A stretch of 64,000 nt of DNA from the NCBI GenBank assembly GCA_964593795.1, contig CAZQJC010000331.1, positions 1 to 64,000 of the forward strand, in the 5' to 3' direction. Both the position numbers and the translations under genes were made by a program. Of the stretch, positions 49,085-57,717 are shown piece after piece. The stretch is from JAHFDS01 sp964593795. Lineage in GTDB: Bacteria; Myxococcota_A; Polyangia; JAHFDS01. The notes under the pieces are model-generated. The model was not told where the DNA came from. It saw nothing but the letters and a program-made list of their open reading frames with translations, and did no database searches. Every line of letters begins with the position of its first letter. Position 1 is the first letter of the stretch.

Positions 49085-51970
49085 TTACATCTCGAAAGGC
49101 TCGCACCCGTCCTCGGCCAGGGTGTCACAGTCGAACCTGAACAGGGGCTCGAAGGGGTTGCGGTAGATCGGCGAGTCCTCACAGGTTCTTGTGATGAGGC
49201 CGTTGTACCGCTCCATCGCTGCAATGAAGGCCTTATCAGTGTCGAAGAGCACCTCCTGCTTGAGGCTCAACTGATACCGGACATACTTGGCGTACGCGGG
49301 CCGCAGCTTGAGGTCCAGCACCATGCCGTCCGTCACATAGTCGACACCCTTGACGATCTGGTACTGGGCGTCCGTGTTGCGTGTAAGGTGGCCCATGACG
49401 TCAAGGACCTTGGCTGCCTCCGAGATGACCTTCTGGGTGCTGGTCAGCGCTGACTCGATCACCGCCTCTTTCATGGCCTCAATGTTGTCGGCGTACCTGT
49501 CACCGAACACCTCTGCGAGGGCAATGCTCATAAAGTCAAGCCCGGTCAGGATGACGCTGTAGTTGTGCCAGGGTCGGTTCTGGTCCTCGTAGACCCTCCG
49601 ACTCACCTTGCTCTTGAAGATGTCCCGGTACTTGGCCACCGAGTCGCGCACGAGGTCGGGCTTGATCGCCAGGGCCGCGTCGATCATGGAGCGCCCGAGC
49701 CATGAGATGGGCCCACCTTGGCGCCGCGCGTAGCAGTACTCGAACTCGTCACTGCGCCCGTCCCGATCCTCTTTGCTGAGCGGCGTGGAGACACAGCGCT
49801 CCAGGATCGCGCTCTGGCTCTCGAGCGCCTCTCCGATAAACATGATTGGGGCGACGTTGTCGTAGCCGTTGACAACGGTCCCGCCACCGGCCACGTCCCG
49901 GTTCACCGAACCGCGCTCCAGGCGCTCCCCGTTGTAGTTGGTCCGCAGCAGGTTCTGCACCTGGTCCAGCTGGAACTTGGCCATCTGACGAGGCTTGAGC
50001 TCCTCGAAGATCACTGGGAGGGAAGCTGACTGCGTCACCGCCGCCACCATCGGGAAGAAGGTGTTGCCCGCGGCCGAGATCTTCTTCGGCATTTTCAGGT
50101 GGTAGTGCATGTGGGAGAACAGTTCGACCGTCTGGGTCTTGCCGGCGCCGGCCTGTCCCCACACCTGGAGCAGGGGGAATGCCTTCCAGTGGAAACGAAT
50201 CAACTGTGTCAGAAAAGCGGCTGAGAACCAGCCCGCAATCTTGCCAATGTTCACAGGAGTATTGATGCGCCACAACTTGTCGAAGAACTCACGTGTCTCA
50301 GGCGTATCTTCAAGTCGCGGGGCCGACAGGATGTCAGTGCGGAAAGCACCCAGCTCATCGTGCATGCCACGAAAACGGTAGCGCCGCTCCTTGGGTGACA
50401 GGCACTGATCCGCACATGCGAAGATGATATCAATATCATCTACCGTTTTTGCTCCTGGGTAGATGACGAGGTCTACCCCTTCCCTCGAAGTAACAATCAT
50501 TTTCTTTGCCTTTGAGTCGGTGCGACGACGAAACGCCTCAAGTAGGTGGCTGACCAGCAGGTCTGTCGCGTTCTGCCACGTGGCGAACCCGTTTACCCAA
50601 TCGTTGAACGATGCCTTGGTTCTGAGGTTGCTCAGCGTCACATAAGCAGGGCCGATCTCCTTACCATGCAGGAACGCAGTGAATTCAAAGCCCACATGCT
50701 TTCCCTCTTTTGTGACAAGTGAGCAGGGCTTCGAGATCCCGATGGGGCAGATCCGCTTGGTGCCGTCCTCAGTAACGGCGAAGATGCCGTTGGGCCCGAA
50801 CTCGACCAGTGCCCCCGTGTCCTCGTCCTTGCCTACGCTAGGATCGACCTCCGGGTCGTGGGCTTCGTCCTCTGTGGCTGGTACGCCCCCTTCTGAGGGG
50901 GTGTCAGCTACGTCGGGCTCCACAGCCCCGGCCCAGTCCAGGTCGGCGGTGTAGGTACCCTTGGCGAACAGGCTCTTGACCCCACCCAGGCTGAACTCGT
51001 ACGTTGGATTTTCGTACTGGTATCTGTACTGATTACGTAATTCAGCTTCACGTAAGCGTGCTGACCCGTATCGACTTGAGTCCCCCTGGTGACTATCTAT
51101 AAGTGACCTGGACTCATCAATGAGCTGGTCCTCAGTCTTGCCCAGCGCAATGGCGAAGGAGGCGAGCTGCAGTGCGATCTGGTTCCAGCCCACGCCCGGG
51201 CGCACGCCCTCGCCAGTCAGCAGCAACTTGACGCTGTCCGGGAACTGGCCGGAGAACCGCGTCATCTGCTCGTGGTTGACCCTCTTCGACTTGCGACGCT
51301 TGACCCCGACCTCGACCTTCTCCTTGGCCAGGGCGTAGAGCAGGCTCAGCTTCGCGTTCGTCGTCGGCGGCGTGACCGGCAGCGCAGCGCGGGGCGCTGA
51401 GCAGATGGCCTCGTAGTCTTCGGCGGTGGCCGTCATGAACTCGTCGGCGGTGACCTGGACCTTGAACTTGCCGTTGCTGCGCTTGACGTTCGGGGTACGC
51501 CACATCCGGCCGCGCTTGGCCGAATAGACCCGGAGGTCGAGCGTGTCCACGAACGTGGCCATGGCGATCTCCTTGAAGATCGCCGGGAGGTGGGCAATGC
51601 CCCCGCCCGGGATCTTGGGCAGGAAGCACTGCAGGGGGATCTCGACGTGGCAGCCACGGCCCCCGGTGAACCAGAGGCGGGCCTGGGAGATGTCGAAGTC
51701 GTGCTCCTTCTCAAGCTTGAGGAGGAACACGCGAGACTGGATCAGAACCTCGGACAGGTCATCAGAGTCGAAGTCCGTGTAAAAGCCATAGGGCGCCGAA
51801 TACTTTACGGCCGCAAGTTCCTCTGGGGTAAGGGTCTGGGTGAAGCTGTTATCGACGTCGAGGACGGAGACGAACTCAGGCTTGAGCTCGTTGACGATCC
51901 TTTCCCGTTCTGAGGCCAGGGCGCACTCCCACTGCACGTTCCCGCCTCGAGCCTGTACAAACATGTACAT
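49085..51970 (-). CDS. primase-helicase: archaeo-eukaryotic-type primase plus P-loop helicase
   Basis: 961 residues. N-terminal primase region: YTDFDSDDLSEVL (about 63-75, metal acidic residues) and LWFTGGRGCHVEIPL (about 97-111), the AEP pattern. Residues about 350-395 form an acidic linker (TPSEGGVPATEDEAHDPE). The C-terminal ATPase has P-loop GQAGAGKTQT near 604-613, then LPVIFEELKPRQ (Walker B), NGERLERGSV and IGEALESQSAILERC, resembling DUF927/D5-like helicases. It should prime and unwind at the phage fork. AAGGA precedes the start. Confidence 0.85.
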   Translation of the reverse strand: MYMFVQARGGNVQWECALASERERIVNELKPEFVSVLDVDNSFTQTLTPEELAAVKYSAPYGFYTDFDSDDLSEVLIQSRVFLLKLEKEHDFDISQARLWFTGGRGCHVEIPLQCFLPKIPGGGIAHLPAIFKEIAMATFVDTLDLRVYSAKRGRMWRTPNVKRSNGKFKVQVTADEFMTATAEDYEAICSAPRAALPVTPPTTNAKLSLLYALAKEKVEVGVKRRKSKRVNHEQMTRFSGQFPDSVKLLLTGEGVRPGVGWNQIALQLASFAIALGKTEDQLIDESRSLIDSHQGDSSRYGSARLREAELRNQYRYQYENPTYEFSLGGVKSLFAKGTYTADLDWAGAVEPDVADTPSEGGVPATEDEAHDPEVDPSVGKDEDTGALVEFGPNGIFAVTEDGTKRICPIGISKPCSLVTKEGKHVGFEFTAFLHGKEIGPAYVTLSNLRTKASFNDWVNGFATWQNATDLLVSHLLEAFRRRTDSKAKKMIVTSREGVDLVIYPGAKTVDDIDIIFACADQCLSPKERRYRFRGMHDELGAFRTDILSAPRLEDTPETREFFDKLWRINTPVNIGKIAGWFSAAFLTQLIRFHWKAFPLLQVWGQAGAGKTQTVELFSHMHYHLKMPKKISAAGNTFFPMVAAVTQSASLPVIFEELKPRQMAKFQLDQVQNLLRTNYNGERLERGSVNRDVAGGGTVVNGYDNVAPIMFIGEALESQSAILERCVSTPLSKEDRDGRSDEFEYCYARRQGGPISWLGRSMIDAALAIKPDLVRDSVAKYRDIFKSKVSRRVYEDQNRPWHNYSVILTGLDFMSIALAEVFGDRYADNIEAMKEAVIESALTSTQKVISEAAKVLDVMGHLTRNTDAQYQIVKGVDYVTDGMVLDLKLRPAYAKYVRYQLSLKQEVLFDTDKAFIAAMERYNGLITRTCEDSPIYRNPFEPLFRFDCDTLAEDGCEPFEM

Positions 51971-52063
51971 GTCATTCTTATCCTTATCCGCCCCGAGAGG
52001 GTGGCGAGGTTACTCCGTTCTCGGAGAGGGCGCAAATTCAACTTAGTAGCCGAGAGAAGTCTG

Positions 52064-53467
52064 TCACCTACCCTCCAAAGAATCCCGAATATCTTTTGAT
52101 CCACGCAGCACAATATTCACGAGACTGTCGTTTTCCTGGAGGAACTCCCACACCCGCATCTGAAGCGTCTTTTGTGCAATGGCGACCCGGCAGTTCACGC
52201 CGCTCTTCTGTCCGTCTCGATGTAGCCTGGCTATCGCCTGGTGGAACGTCGCCGCCCGGTACGGCATCTCCACAAACAGCATGTCCTGGCACACGTCCTG
52301 CAGGCCGTCGATGCCCGCCGACGCTGCTTGGATCTGGAGAATGATGACCTTACACTTAGGGTCCCTGACGAATGTGTCAATCGGCGCCTGACGGTCTTTC
52401 GTCTCTCCCCACAGCGCCACAGCCCCAAGGTCCTTCAGGTACTCAAGCAGCTGTGTGGTCGTCCGCCTGTAATGGCAGAAGATCACGAGCTTCTTACCGG
52501 CAAGTTCATCCATCACAGCGTCTATCAGGTCATAGACCGTGCTCCTGACCCGGCCCTCGCTGAAGTATTCCGCAGAGCACGGCACCTGCTGAAGCGCCTG
52601 ATAGAGCGCGCTCACGTTGGTGAGGTCGATCTTGCCCCCGTTCGTGAGCTTGACCATCTGCTCATCGACCATGCGGTTGTAGAGCCTGAGATGCTCGGGC
52701 TCAAGGTCGTAGTAAATCGGTGTGTAGGTGAGCTCGGGCAGGTCCTTGAGCACGTCCTCCTTCAGGACCCGGTGTGCAACAAGCAGCAGGTTCTTGTTGA
52801 GCATGTCCAGGTGGGCGTACTCCTTGGGCTTGTTGGTCCTGAAGTCCCGTTCAGTGACGTGGATAGATTCGAACTGGTACTGGGACTTGTAGACCTCAGG
52901 CGTCAGCAACTTGATGTAGGCATACCCATCCTCGGGGACAGATAGTGGGGTCCCTGTCAACAGGCACAGGTCGTTGATGAGGGAGAAGTCTCGGACAAAC
53001 TTGAAGTTGTCTGATGCTGGATTCTTCAGAGCCTGGGCTTCATCAACGATGATGAACAGTCGGCAGTTGCCTAGTTCAGCCTCAAATCGCTTGATGTCAC
53101 GCTTGAACATCTGGAGGCCAACGAGGATGAACTGCTTGTCGAACTTCAGCTTTTTGCGCTGGGCTGGCGTTCCAGCATAGACCATCACGTCCGCGCCCGG
53201 AAACTTCTCTATGTTTCGCTTCCAGTTCTGGAGAAGCACAGGGGGCATGATCACCACCGTCTTCTCAATACTAGCGAAGAGCATCTTGTACATGGCTATG
53301 GTGATGGCAGTAAAGGTCTTACCGGTGCCCACGTCGAAGTACAGGCCCAACCTCGGTAGTGGGCCTAACTCATTAGTTGCTTTTTGCTGGAACTCATAGA
53401 GTTCTACAGGAAGGTTGATTTGTCTCTTCAACTCCTGGTAAGGGAGGAAGGCACCATTGTTATCCAT
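52064..53467 (-). CDS. SNF2-like DEAD-box superfamily 2 helicase
   Basis: 467 residues from the ATG at 53467. Motifs: Q-region LYEFQQKAT, I GTGKTFTA (47-54), Ia IMPPVLLQNWKRNI, II VDEAQ (141-145), III LLTGTPL, V AASAGIDGLQ, VI QAIARLHRDGQK. The order and spacing match SNF2-type translocases such as phage UvsW/DarB-like proteins and viral ATPases. It may remodel replication or recombination intermediates. The start overlaps the upstream gene by 8 bp. Confidence 0.92.
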   Translation of the reverse strand: MDNNGAFLPYQELKRQINLPVELYEFQQKATNELGPLPRLGLYFDVGTGKTFTAITIAMYKMLFASIEKTVVIMPPVLLQNWKRNIEKFPGADVMVYAGTPAQRKKLKFDKQFILVGLQMFKRDIKRFEAELGNCRLFIIVDEAQALKNPASDNFKFVRDFSLINDLCLLTGTPLSVPEDGYAYIKLLTPEVYKSQYQFESIHVTERDFRTNKPKEYAHLDMLNKNLLLVAHRVLKEDVLKDLPELTYTPIYYDLEPEHLRLYNRMVDEQMVKLTNGGKIDLTNVSALYQALQQVPCSAEYFSEGRVRSTVYDLIDAVMDELAGKKLVIFCHYRRTTTQLLEYLKDLGAVALWGETKDRQAPIDTFVRDPKCKVIILQIQAASAGIDGLQDVCQDMLFVEMPYRAATFHQAIARLHRDGQKSGVNCRVAIAQKTLQMRVWEFLQENDSLVNIVLRGSKDIRDSLEGR

Positions 53468-53894
53468 ATTTCTTTTTGGACTTGAAATCCACCTTGTAGA
53501 CGTTTGGGCCCAGGCCATTACACAGCCTGGCGTTAGCCTCTTTGGCTCGATCCCACATACGGTATCTAAAAGCCGTGGGGAAGCCCTTGCAGAGCTTGTC
53601 GATCAGCGCCCCATGGGTACGCATACCCATGAACATCTCAAAGTCACGCATCATCTCGATTGGCGGGCCACGCAGGATATTGCGGAGGTCCTTGTACATA
53701 CCGTCATCAATGTGCTCTGAGATCATGTCCCCGGCCCAGACCTTGTCGTGCAGGTTGTCAACCTCAGGGTGGACGAGCCACAGCAGGTTCATCTTGCACT
53801 GGTCGTACTTAAAGGTGGCTGCGCCCCCGACCCACAGTTGTGGTTCGGTGTAGGGGTAGTATAGGACCTCAGCTTTCAAGATGTCTTCGCTCAT
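53460..53894 (-). CDS. unknown protein next to the SNF2-like helicase
   Basis: 144 residues from the ATG at 53894, which overlaps the previous stop (ATGA). Alpha/beta, with LLWLVHPEVDNLHDKVWAGDMISEHI, LRNILRGPPIEMMRDFEMFMGM and CKGFPTAFRYRMWDRAKE. The basic tail ends FKSKKKYG. Not recognised. Confidence 0.65.
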   Translation of the reverse strand: MSEDILKAEVLYYPYTEPQLWVGGAATFKYDQCKMNLLWLVHPEVDNLHDKVWAGDMISEHIDDGMYKDLRNILRGPPIEMMRDFEMFMGMRTHGALIDKLCKGFPTAFRYRMWDRAKEANARLCNGLGPNVYKVDFKSKKKYG

Positions 53895-54133
53895 AGTTTC
53901 TTCCTTACCTTTGATACAGGGACAATAGGGTCTGCGGAGGTTACGGCGTAAGCGCCTACCTGTCGAGTCAGGTGCCACCCGCTGCAGTACGGGCAACGGT
54001 AGACGCCCAGGACTTTGGCATTGCCGTTGCGCTCGATGGAGTCCATCGCCGCGGCTCTCGCGGTCAACTCGCACGGGTATCGGCGCTTACTCGCGCAGGT
54101 TTTGGTGTGCCCCTTTAGCGGGGGTGCTGTCAT
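53891..54133 (-). CDS. small zinc-finger protein
   Basis: 80 residues with C-x(6)-C and YRCPYCSGWHLT, a short phage zinc finger type. Basic N-terminus (TKTCASKRRYPCEL) suggests nucleic-acid binding. ATGA overlaps at both ends. Confidence 0.7.
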   Translation of the reverse strand: MTAPPLKGHTKTCASKRRYPCELTARAAAMDSIERNGNAKVLGVYRCPYCSGWHLTRQVGAYAVTSADPIVPVSKVRKKL

Positions 54134-54465
54134 TTATTGACCTCCCTCAACGCCTCTCTCATCGCAGCATAGAAGCGAGTCGTCCATAGCGTGCCAATAT
54201 AGTTGAAGTGGCCCCAGTCACGAACGAAATCAAGGAACCAGTCAGGGTTTTCCGGGAGGGCAGACTGCCCTGGCAACACCTTTCTGTCGCCGTGCACGAT
54301 GGCCCGGTGGATACGGTTCACGGTGTCCTCGGGCAGGCCAGTGGCCCGAAGGAACCTCAGGACGTCCTCGTGATCCTCTGAGGCGCCCAGACCTTCGAGT
54401 AGACCCTTGATCTGTTCGTTGACGAGCCACAGCGGGTGGTCTTCGTCCAGCTCGATTGTTCTCAT
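54130..54465 (-). CDS. unknown helical protein
   Basis: 111 residues starting MRTIELDEDHPLWLVNEQIKGLL. Mostly helical, ending HFNYIGTLWTTRFYAAMREALREV. Coupled by 4-base overlaps to both neighbours. Function unknown. Confidence 0.65.
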   Translation of the reverse strand: MRTIELDEDHPLWLVNEQIKGLLEGLGASEDHEDVLRFLRATGLPEDTVNRIHRAIVHGDRKVLPGQSALPENPDWFLDFVRDWGHFNYIGTLWTTRFYAAMREALREVNK

Positions 54466-54740
54466 CGTTTGGCAGCCCTTGAGTGCTTGTTACGCAGTTG
54501 ATAAACCAATGCCATTGAGTCGTCAAACGCTTTCTTTAGCGCTGCTCTTTGTGCAATGATAGTTTTAAGTTCTTCCTCCGCCTCAGCCGGCCAACAAAGG
54601 TATTGGTATATGCAATCTTCAGCCTTGTGGTGCTGATCAACATAGACTAGATCTGCCCCAGAAACCTTTGTTACAGTTCCTTTGCAAATGGGCCCTTCTT
54701 CGTAGTTGTAGCACCAAATGATTTCATCGCCGATTTTCAT
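54462..54740 (-). CDS. unknown small protein with SH3-like start
   Basis: 92 residues. The N-terminal half (MKIGDEIIWCYNYEEGPICKGTVTKVSGADLVYVD) reads like a small beta-barrel; the second half is a charged helix. Four-base overlap with neighbours. Lower GC than flanking genes. Function unknown. Confidence 0.6.
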   Translation of the reverse strand: MKIGDEIIWCYNYEEGPICKGTVTKVSGADLVYVDQHHKAEDCIYQYLCWPAEAEEELKTIIAQRAALKKAFDDSMALVYQLRNKHSRAAKR

Positions 54741-54940
54741 CGCTTGACCTCCTGGGTGGCTGCGATTAGCCCCATGACTTCAAAAACGTTTTCTCGGACT
54801 TCGATCGTGTCACCATCGAACGTCCTCACGTAGCAGTTAATACCGTGCCACTTGCCGCTTGAGCCCGGTTCAACAAGCCGAGCAATGGCATCAGGGTGAA
54901 TGGCGTGTACCCTTCCGTTGATGTCTGTAAGCTGGATCAT
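54737..54940 (-). CDS. unknown small protein
   Basis: 67 residues from the ATG at 54940, after GGAGG. Begins MIQLTDINGRVHAIHPDAIA, with WHGINCYVRTFDGDTIEVRENVFEVM, a beta-strand-rich pattern common in small phage proteins of beta-proteobacteria. ATGA overlaps at both ends. Confidence 0.65.
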   Translation of the reverse strand: MIQLTDINGRVHAIHPDAIARLVEPGSSGKWHGINCYVRTFDGDTIEVRENVFEVMGLIAATQEVKR

Positions 54941-55077
54941 GGCTTGGCCTCCGTACAATTGAACACGCTCTTGCCAACATAGAATCGACCGAGCTTTCGG
55001 CATTCAGTAGCAATGACGCTGTGTGCGTATAGCCAGCCGATGAAAAAGCCAATGCCTAGACACGCAATGTATTTCAT
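54937..55077 (-). CDS. 46-residue membrane protein
   Basis: From the ATG at 55077: MKYIACLGIGFFIGWLYAHS is one membrane segment or signal anchor, followed by a short soluble part with two cysteines (ATECRK, VFNCTE). ATGA overlaps on both sides. Possibly an inner-membrane or periplasmic factor; function unknown. Confidence 0.6.
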   Translation of the reverse strand: MKYIACLGIGFFIGWLYAHSVIATECRKLGRFYVGKSVFNCTEAKP

Positions 55078-55682
55078 GGCTCGGCCTCCGGGGCGGCTGC
55101 GAGCCGCCAGTGTGTAGCTGGTGCATATTTCGGATCGATAAAAACCTCTCCGCTCGGCCCATCCCACCAGTAGTCCCCGTCACTTTGTGGAACGCACCCA
55201 CAAAGAACAGAGCCGTCTGCCAGCCTCAAATCGACAAGATCAAAAGTCGGGTGCTTTTCAGGAATCGGCTTCCACCCTTCGGGGATGATCGGCGCGGGCT
55301 GTGCAGGAACGTACCCCTCAACCCCATACGTTCCGACTATTCCCAGCATGTGCCGGCCCTTGGGGATAGCATCAAGCTCTTCGTCCGTGAGGTCGGTGCC
55401 GATGTCCATGTAGCCGCCCGCCCCTATGTCGAGATACGCGACCGCCATCGGCGCGGGCTGTGCGCCGTCCAAATCCATCAGCGTATCGGCCTCTACTTCA
55501 CTTCGGTACCTGCACCATGCAGATATGAGCGCATTTTGGTCAGGCTGCACCAATGTCACCGATTCTGCCGAACCTTTAAAATGAACCTCAACGCAGTTCG
55601 AAAACTTCAATATGTAGCTCACTTCCGCTAGCGGAATTAGCACGTCCTTTCCGTCAAAGATGGATTCTGTTGCTTTGCTCAT
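55074..55682 (-). CDS. protein with C-terminal DUF551-like module
   Basis: 202 residues from the ATG at 55682 (GGAG upstream). The N-terminal 60 residues include PLAEVSYILKFSNCVEVHFKG. The C-terminal part, IIPEGWKPIPEKHPTFDLVDLRLADGSVLCG, YWWDGPSGEVF and APATHWRLAAAPE, follows the DUF551 plan (strand, YW, THW). Such modules are common in accessory genes of beta-proteobacterial phages. Function unknown. Confidence 0.65.
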   Translation of the reverse strand: MSKATESIFDGKDVLIPLAEVSYILKFSNCVEVHFKGSAESVTLVQPDQNALISAWCRYRSEVEADTLMDLDGAQPAPMAVAYLDIGAGGYMDIGTDLTDEELDAIPKGRHMLGIVGTYGVEGYVPAQPAPIIPEGWKPIPEKHPTFDLVDLRLADGSVLCGCVPQSDGDYWWDGPSGEVFIDPKYAPATHWRLAAAPEAEP

Positions 55683-56200
55683 TTGATTTCTCCTTTTGCG
55701 CCGGGGGCGAGGTAGAGCGGAATGGAGTACGAGGCCAGCGACATGGGACGGGCGCGCTGCCACACATGCTTTACGGCACTGGTCACAACGTCAGAGTCGC
55801 GCCGAGTTTCGTGCAGCCACGCAACAGGCTCCTGCTTCTCCATCGCCTCGATCTTGGTGCGCAGGGCGTCGCAAGCAGTTCTTAGGCGTTCGATCTCAGC
55901 CACAAACCATCGGCAGTGTTCGGCCGTTACGGGCTCAGTAAGCTCGTGCAAGTCGTGACCTTGAGTGAATTGCGGTGGATAATCATGGTCAAATCGCATC
56001 ACAACAAGCGCGCGCAAAGCGTCGCGCTCTTTCTCGATCTCTTCCTGCCCGGTCGCGTATCCGCGCTGGTATGCCTCCGTGACCGCTTTCTCAGCCGCTT
56101 CGAGGCTAGCGCGCAGCCGCTCGATCTCGTCTGCCGCATCGCCTGCGAACCTATAGCCTTCTTCCGCAATACGGCGCAGACCATTAACGATGTCGATCAT
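55679..56200 (-). CDS. coiled-coil protein, unknown
   Basis: 173 residues. Residues about 20-70 and 100-125 form coiled coils (DEIERLRASLEAAEKAV, EIERLRTACDALRTKIEAM). The end, EKQEPVAWLHETRR and PLYLAPG, is a tail frequently met in accessory proteins of Burkholderiales phages. ATGA coupled. Confidence 0.65.
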   Translation of the reverse strand: MIDIVNGLRRIAEEGYRFAGDAADEIERLRASLEAAEKAVTEAYQRGYATGQEEIEKERDALRALVVMRFDHDYPPQFTQGHDLHELTEPVTAEHCRWFVAEIERLRTACDALRTKIEAMEKQEPVAWLHETRRDSDVVTSAVKHVWQRARPMSLASYSIPLYLAPGAKGEIK

Positions 56201-56550
56201 TTCGTTTCCTCCAGTATCGCTTCACACGACCTCAGTTCTTCAGCGGTCATCAGCATGTCGTGGCTGTTTTGACGGACGGCCAGCCGCAGAGCGTCGGTGA
56301 GTGTGGCACAGCGCTCTTCGAGTTCAGCGATCATGTCTTTAAGAGCGTCGGCGCGGTGCATGCCAAGATACTTGGCATGCGCGCTCTCCTGCACCCACTC
56401 CGTCTTGTCGGTCCACTCGTTGTACGCAGTGCGATAACGTTGCAAGCTCTCAAGTTCGTCGGCAGCTTTCGACATTGCCGCGGGGTATATGTTGTACCCG
56501 TTGGCGTACAGGTCTTCAGCCAGCATTCGAAGTTCGTTGATCAGGTTCAT
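56197..56550 (-). CDS. helical protein, unknown
   Basis: 117 residues from the ATG at 56550, beginning MNLINELRMLAEDLYANG. The open frame continues upstream to 56955, but that part lies over another gene and a repeat element. Helical, with EELEERC-type coils in the second half. ATGA overlap downstream; starts one base after the previous stop (TGACATG). Confidence 0.65.
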   Translation of the reverse strand: MNLINELRMLAEDLYANGYNIYPAAMSKAADELESLQRYRTAYNEWTDKTEWVQESAHAKYLGMHRADALKDMIAELEERCATLTDALRLAVRQNSHDMLMTAEELRSCEAILEETK

Positions 56551-56551
56551 G

Positions 56552-56725
56552 TCAGTTGTCCTGAAGATCAAGTGGATCAAGTGAATCAAGCAGACTAAGC
56601 AACTCCACGTTGGTGAGGTCATTGATTCGCTTATCAATGTACTCGTCGTACCAGTCAGGGCGAGTTGCGTAACCTTGCGCTTGCCACTCATCAAAGTAAC
56701 GTCGAAGACTTTCAAGTCGGTGCAT
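56552..56725 (-). CDS. 57-residue acidic protein, unknown
   Basis: MHRLESLRRYFDEWQAQGYA is followed by DWYDEYIDKRINDLTNVELLSLLDSLDPL, a helical acidic protein. GGAGA, 6 bases before the ATG, belongs to the repeated leader element that ends here. Function unknown. Confidence 0.65.
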   Translation of the reverse strand: MHRLESLRRYFDEWQAQGYATRPDWYDEYIDKRINDLTNVELLSLLDSLDPLDLQDN

Positions 56726-56730
56726 GCTTG

Positions 56731-56779
56731 TCTCCAAGCGTAAAGGTGCCCTGCAAGCACCAGGTGTTCCAAGACCACC
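56731..56779 (-). repeat. repeated leader element, copy 1
   Basis: 49 bp that match 58068-58116 except for two adjacent bases; the 41-bp core 56739-56779 is identical. Read leftward, it contains the hairpin GGTGC/GCACC and ends in the ribosome site GGAGA directly before the ATG at 56725. It interrupts the C-terminus of the upstream gene remnant. Confidence 0.9.
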
Positions 56780-56969
56780 CATTGAAACTTCTTGCGGCTC
56801 GGCCAGTAGTCGAGACGTTCTCCGCTCACCATGCGAGACCAATGGTGTTCGGTATGCTTAGTCCAACCGCCGTCATCGTCTGCAACGGCTTTCGCTAGGG
56901 CAGCTGCTCTATCCGCGTCGAATTTTCCTTCTTGCACCGCTTGAGTTCGTCCCAAAATTCGTCTCTCAT
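56780..56969 (-). pseudogene. broken small gene (frameshift and truncated 3' end)
   Basis: An ATG at 56969, sharing one base with the upstream stop (TGATG), opens MRDEFWDELKRCKKENSTRI but stops after 24 residues (TAG 56895-56897). In the -1 frame the coding continues with ALAKAVADDDGGWTKHTEHHW and RLDYWPSRKKFQW, a motif of small phage proteins, until the repeat element cuts it off. The two halves look like one ancestral gene with a one-base shift and lost C-terminus. No slippery heptamer is present at the junction. Confidence 0.6.
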
Positions 56970-57418
56970 CACTCCACCTCTGGTGCTGCGGCGAGCATCT
57001 TCAGTAGTTCGCCCAACTCTTTCTGTGCTTGCGCGTCGTCCCGATTCGCAACGTGCGCACTGATGCTCACCAAGTAGTCGGTTATGGTTTCGGTCGGCAC
57101 GCTCTGCGCAGGGGCGGGGCGGGCGTATGGCGAGGCGCCATCCTCTTCGCCGCCAACGAGTCTTTCAATCGCTTCGCATCCCTCGTTCCATAGCGCCAGA
57201 TCGACGGCCATAATCATGCCATCCTGGCCTTCGAACTCCTCTCCTGCGTGGAACACTTTGCACAAGGTGTTCAGTGCCTCGTCTTTCTGTCCCCGCAGTG
57301 CGTCGAGTTCAGCGCGCAGTGTCGTCGCCTTCTCCTTCCAGTATTCGGCGGCAAGCAGCAGCCTTGTGACGCCGTCGCTGGCGTCGAGGGTTTCATCTTC
57401 GAAATTGATCTGACTCAC
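56969..57418 (-). CDS. coiled-coil protein, unknown
   Basis: 149 residues from the GTG at 57418 (GTGA overlap). The first half has LLLAAEYWKEKATTLRAELDALRG, a coiled coil; the second is Ala/Pro-rich and ends LLKMLAAAPEVE. The pattern resembles other accessory proteins in this block. Function unknown. Confidence 0.6.
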   Translation of the reverse strand: MSQINFEDETLDASDGVTRLLLAAEYWKEKATTLRAELDALRGQKDEALNTLCKVFHAGEEFEGQDGMIMAVDLALWNEGCEAIERLVGGEEDGASPYARPAPAQSVPTETITDYLVSISAHVANRDDAQAQKELGELLKMLAAAPEVE

Positions 57419-57717
57419 GGCGCTACCTCCGCTGGCGCGTAGAACGCTTTCAAGTTGCAATGATTCGGCAGGTTGTCAGGCGGGCTGCTCCCGTAGCAAA
57501 AGCCTGAGTAATCCAGTGCCAGCCACCGATACACGACCTCGCCTCGCTGCCCTTTAAGTTCATCAAGCTCGGCGCTCAGTGCATCGCGCTCTTTCTCAAC
57601 CGCTTCGAGGCGGTCGAGGAGTTCGGTAAGGACGGGCTTCACGTTGGCGTGAATATCAATGTGGTCTATGGGGTCGTCTGAACGGAGCTTTCGGCGCAGT
57701 TCTTTCGTGTCGATCAT
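57415..57717 (-). CDS. coiled-coil protein with beta C-terminus, unknown
   Basis: 100 residues. Residues 28-55 (TELLDRLEAVEKERDALSAELDELKG) are a coiled coil; the C-terminal part VVYRWLALDYSGFCYGSSPP is compact. ATGA overlap upstream, GTGA downstream. Function unknown. Confidence 0.65.
   Translation of the reverse strand: MIDTKELRRKLRSDDPIDHIDIHANVKPVLTELLDRLEAVEKERDALSAELDELKGQRGEVVYRWLALDYSGFCYGSSPPDNLPNHCNLKAFYAPAEVAP

Noticed and set aside
56551..56955. Upstream extension of the 117-residue gene to a 252-residue protein
   Set aside because: The middle part overlaps another coupled gene and the repeat element, and starts at TTG; the two ends belong to different genes.
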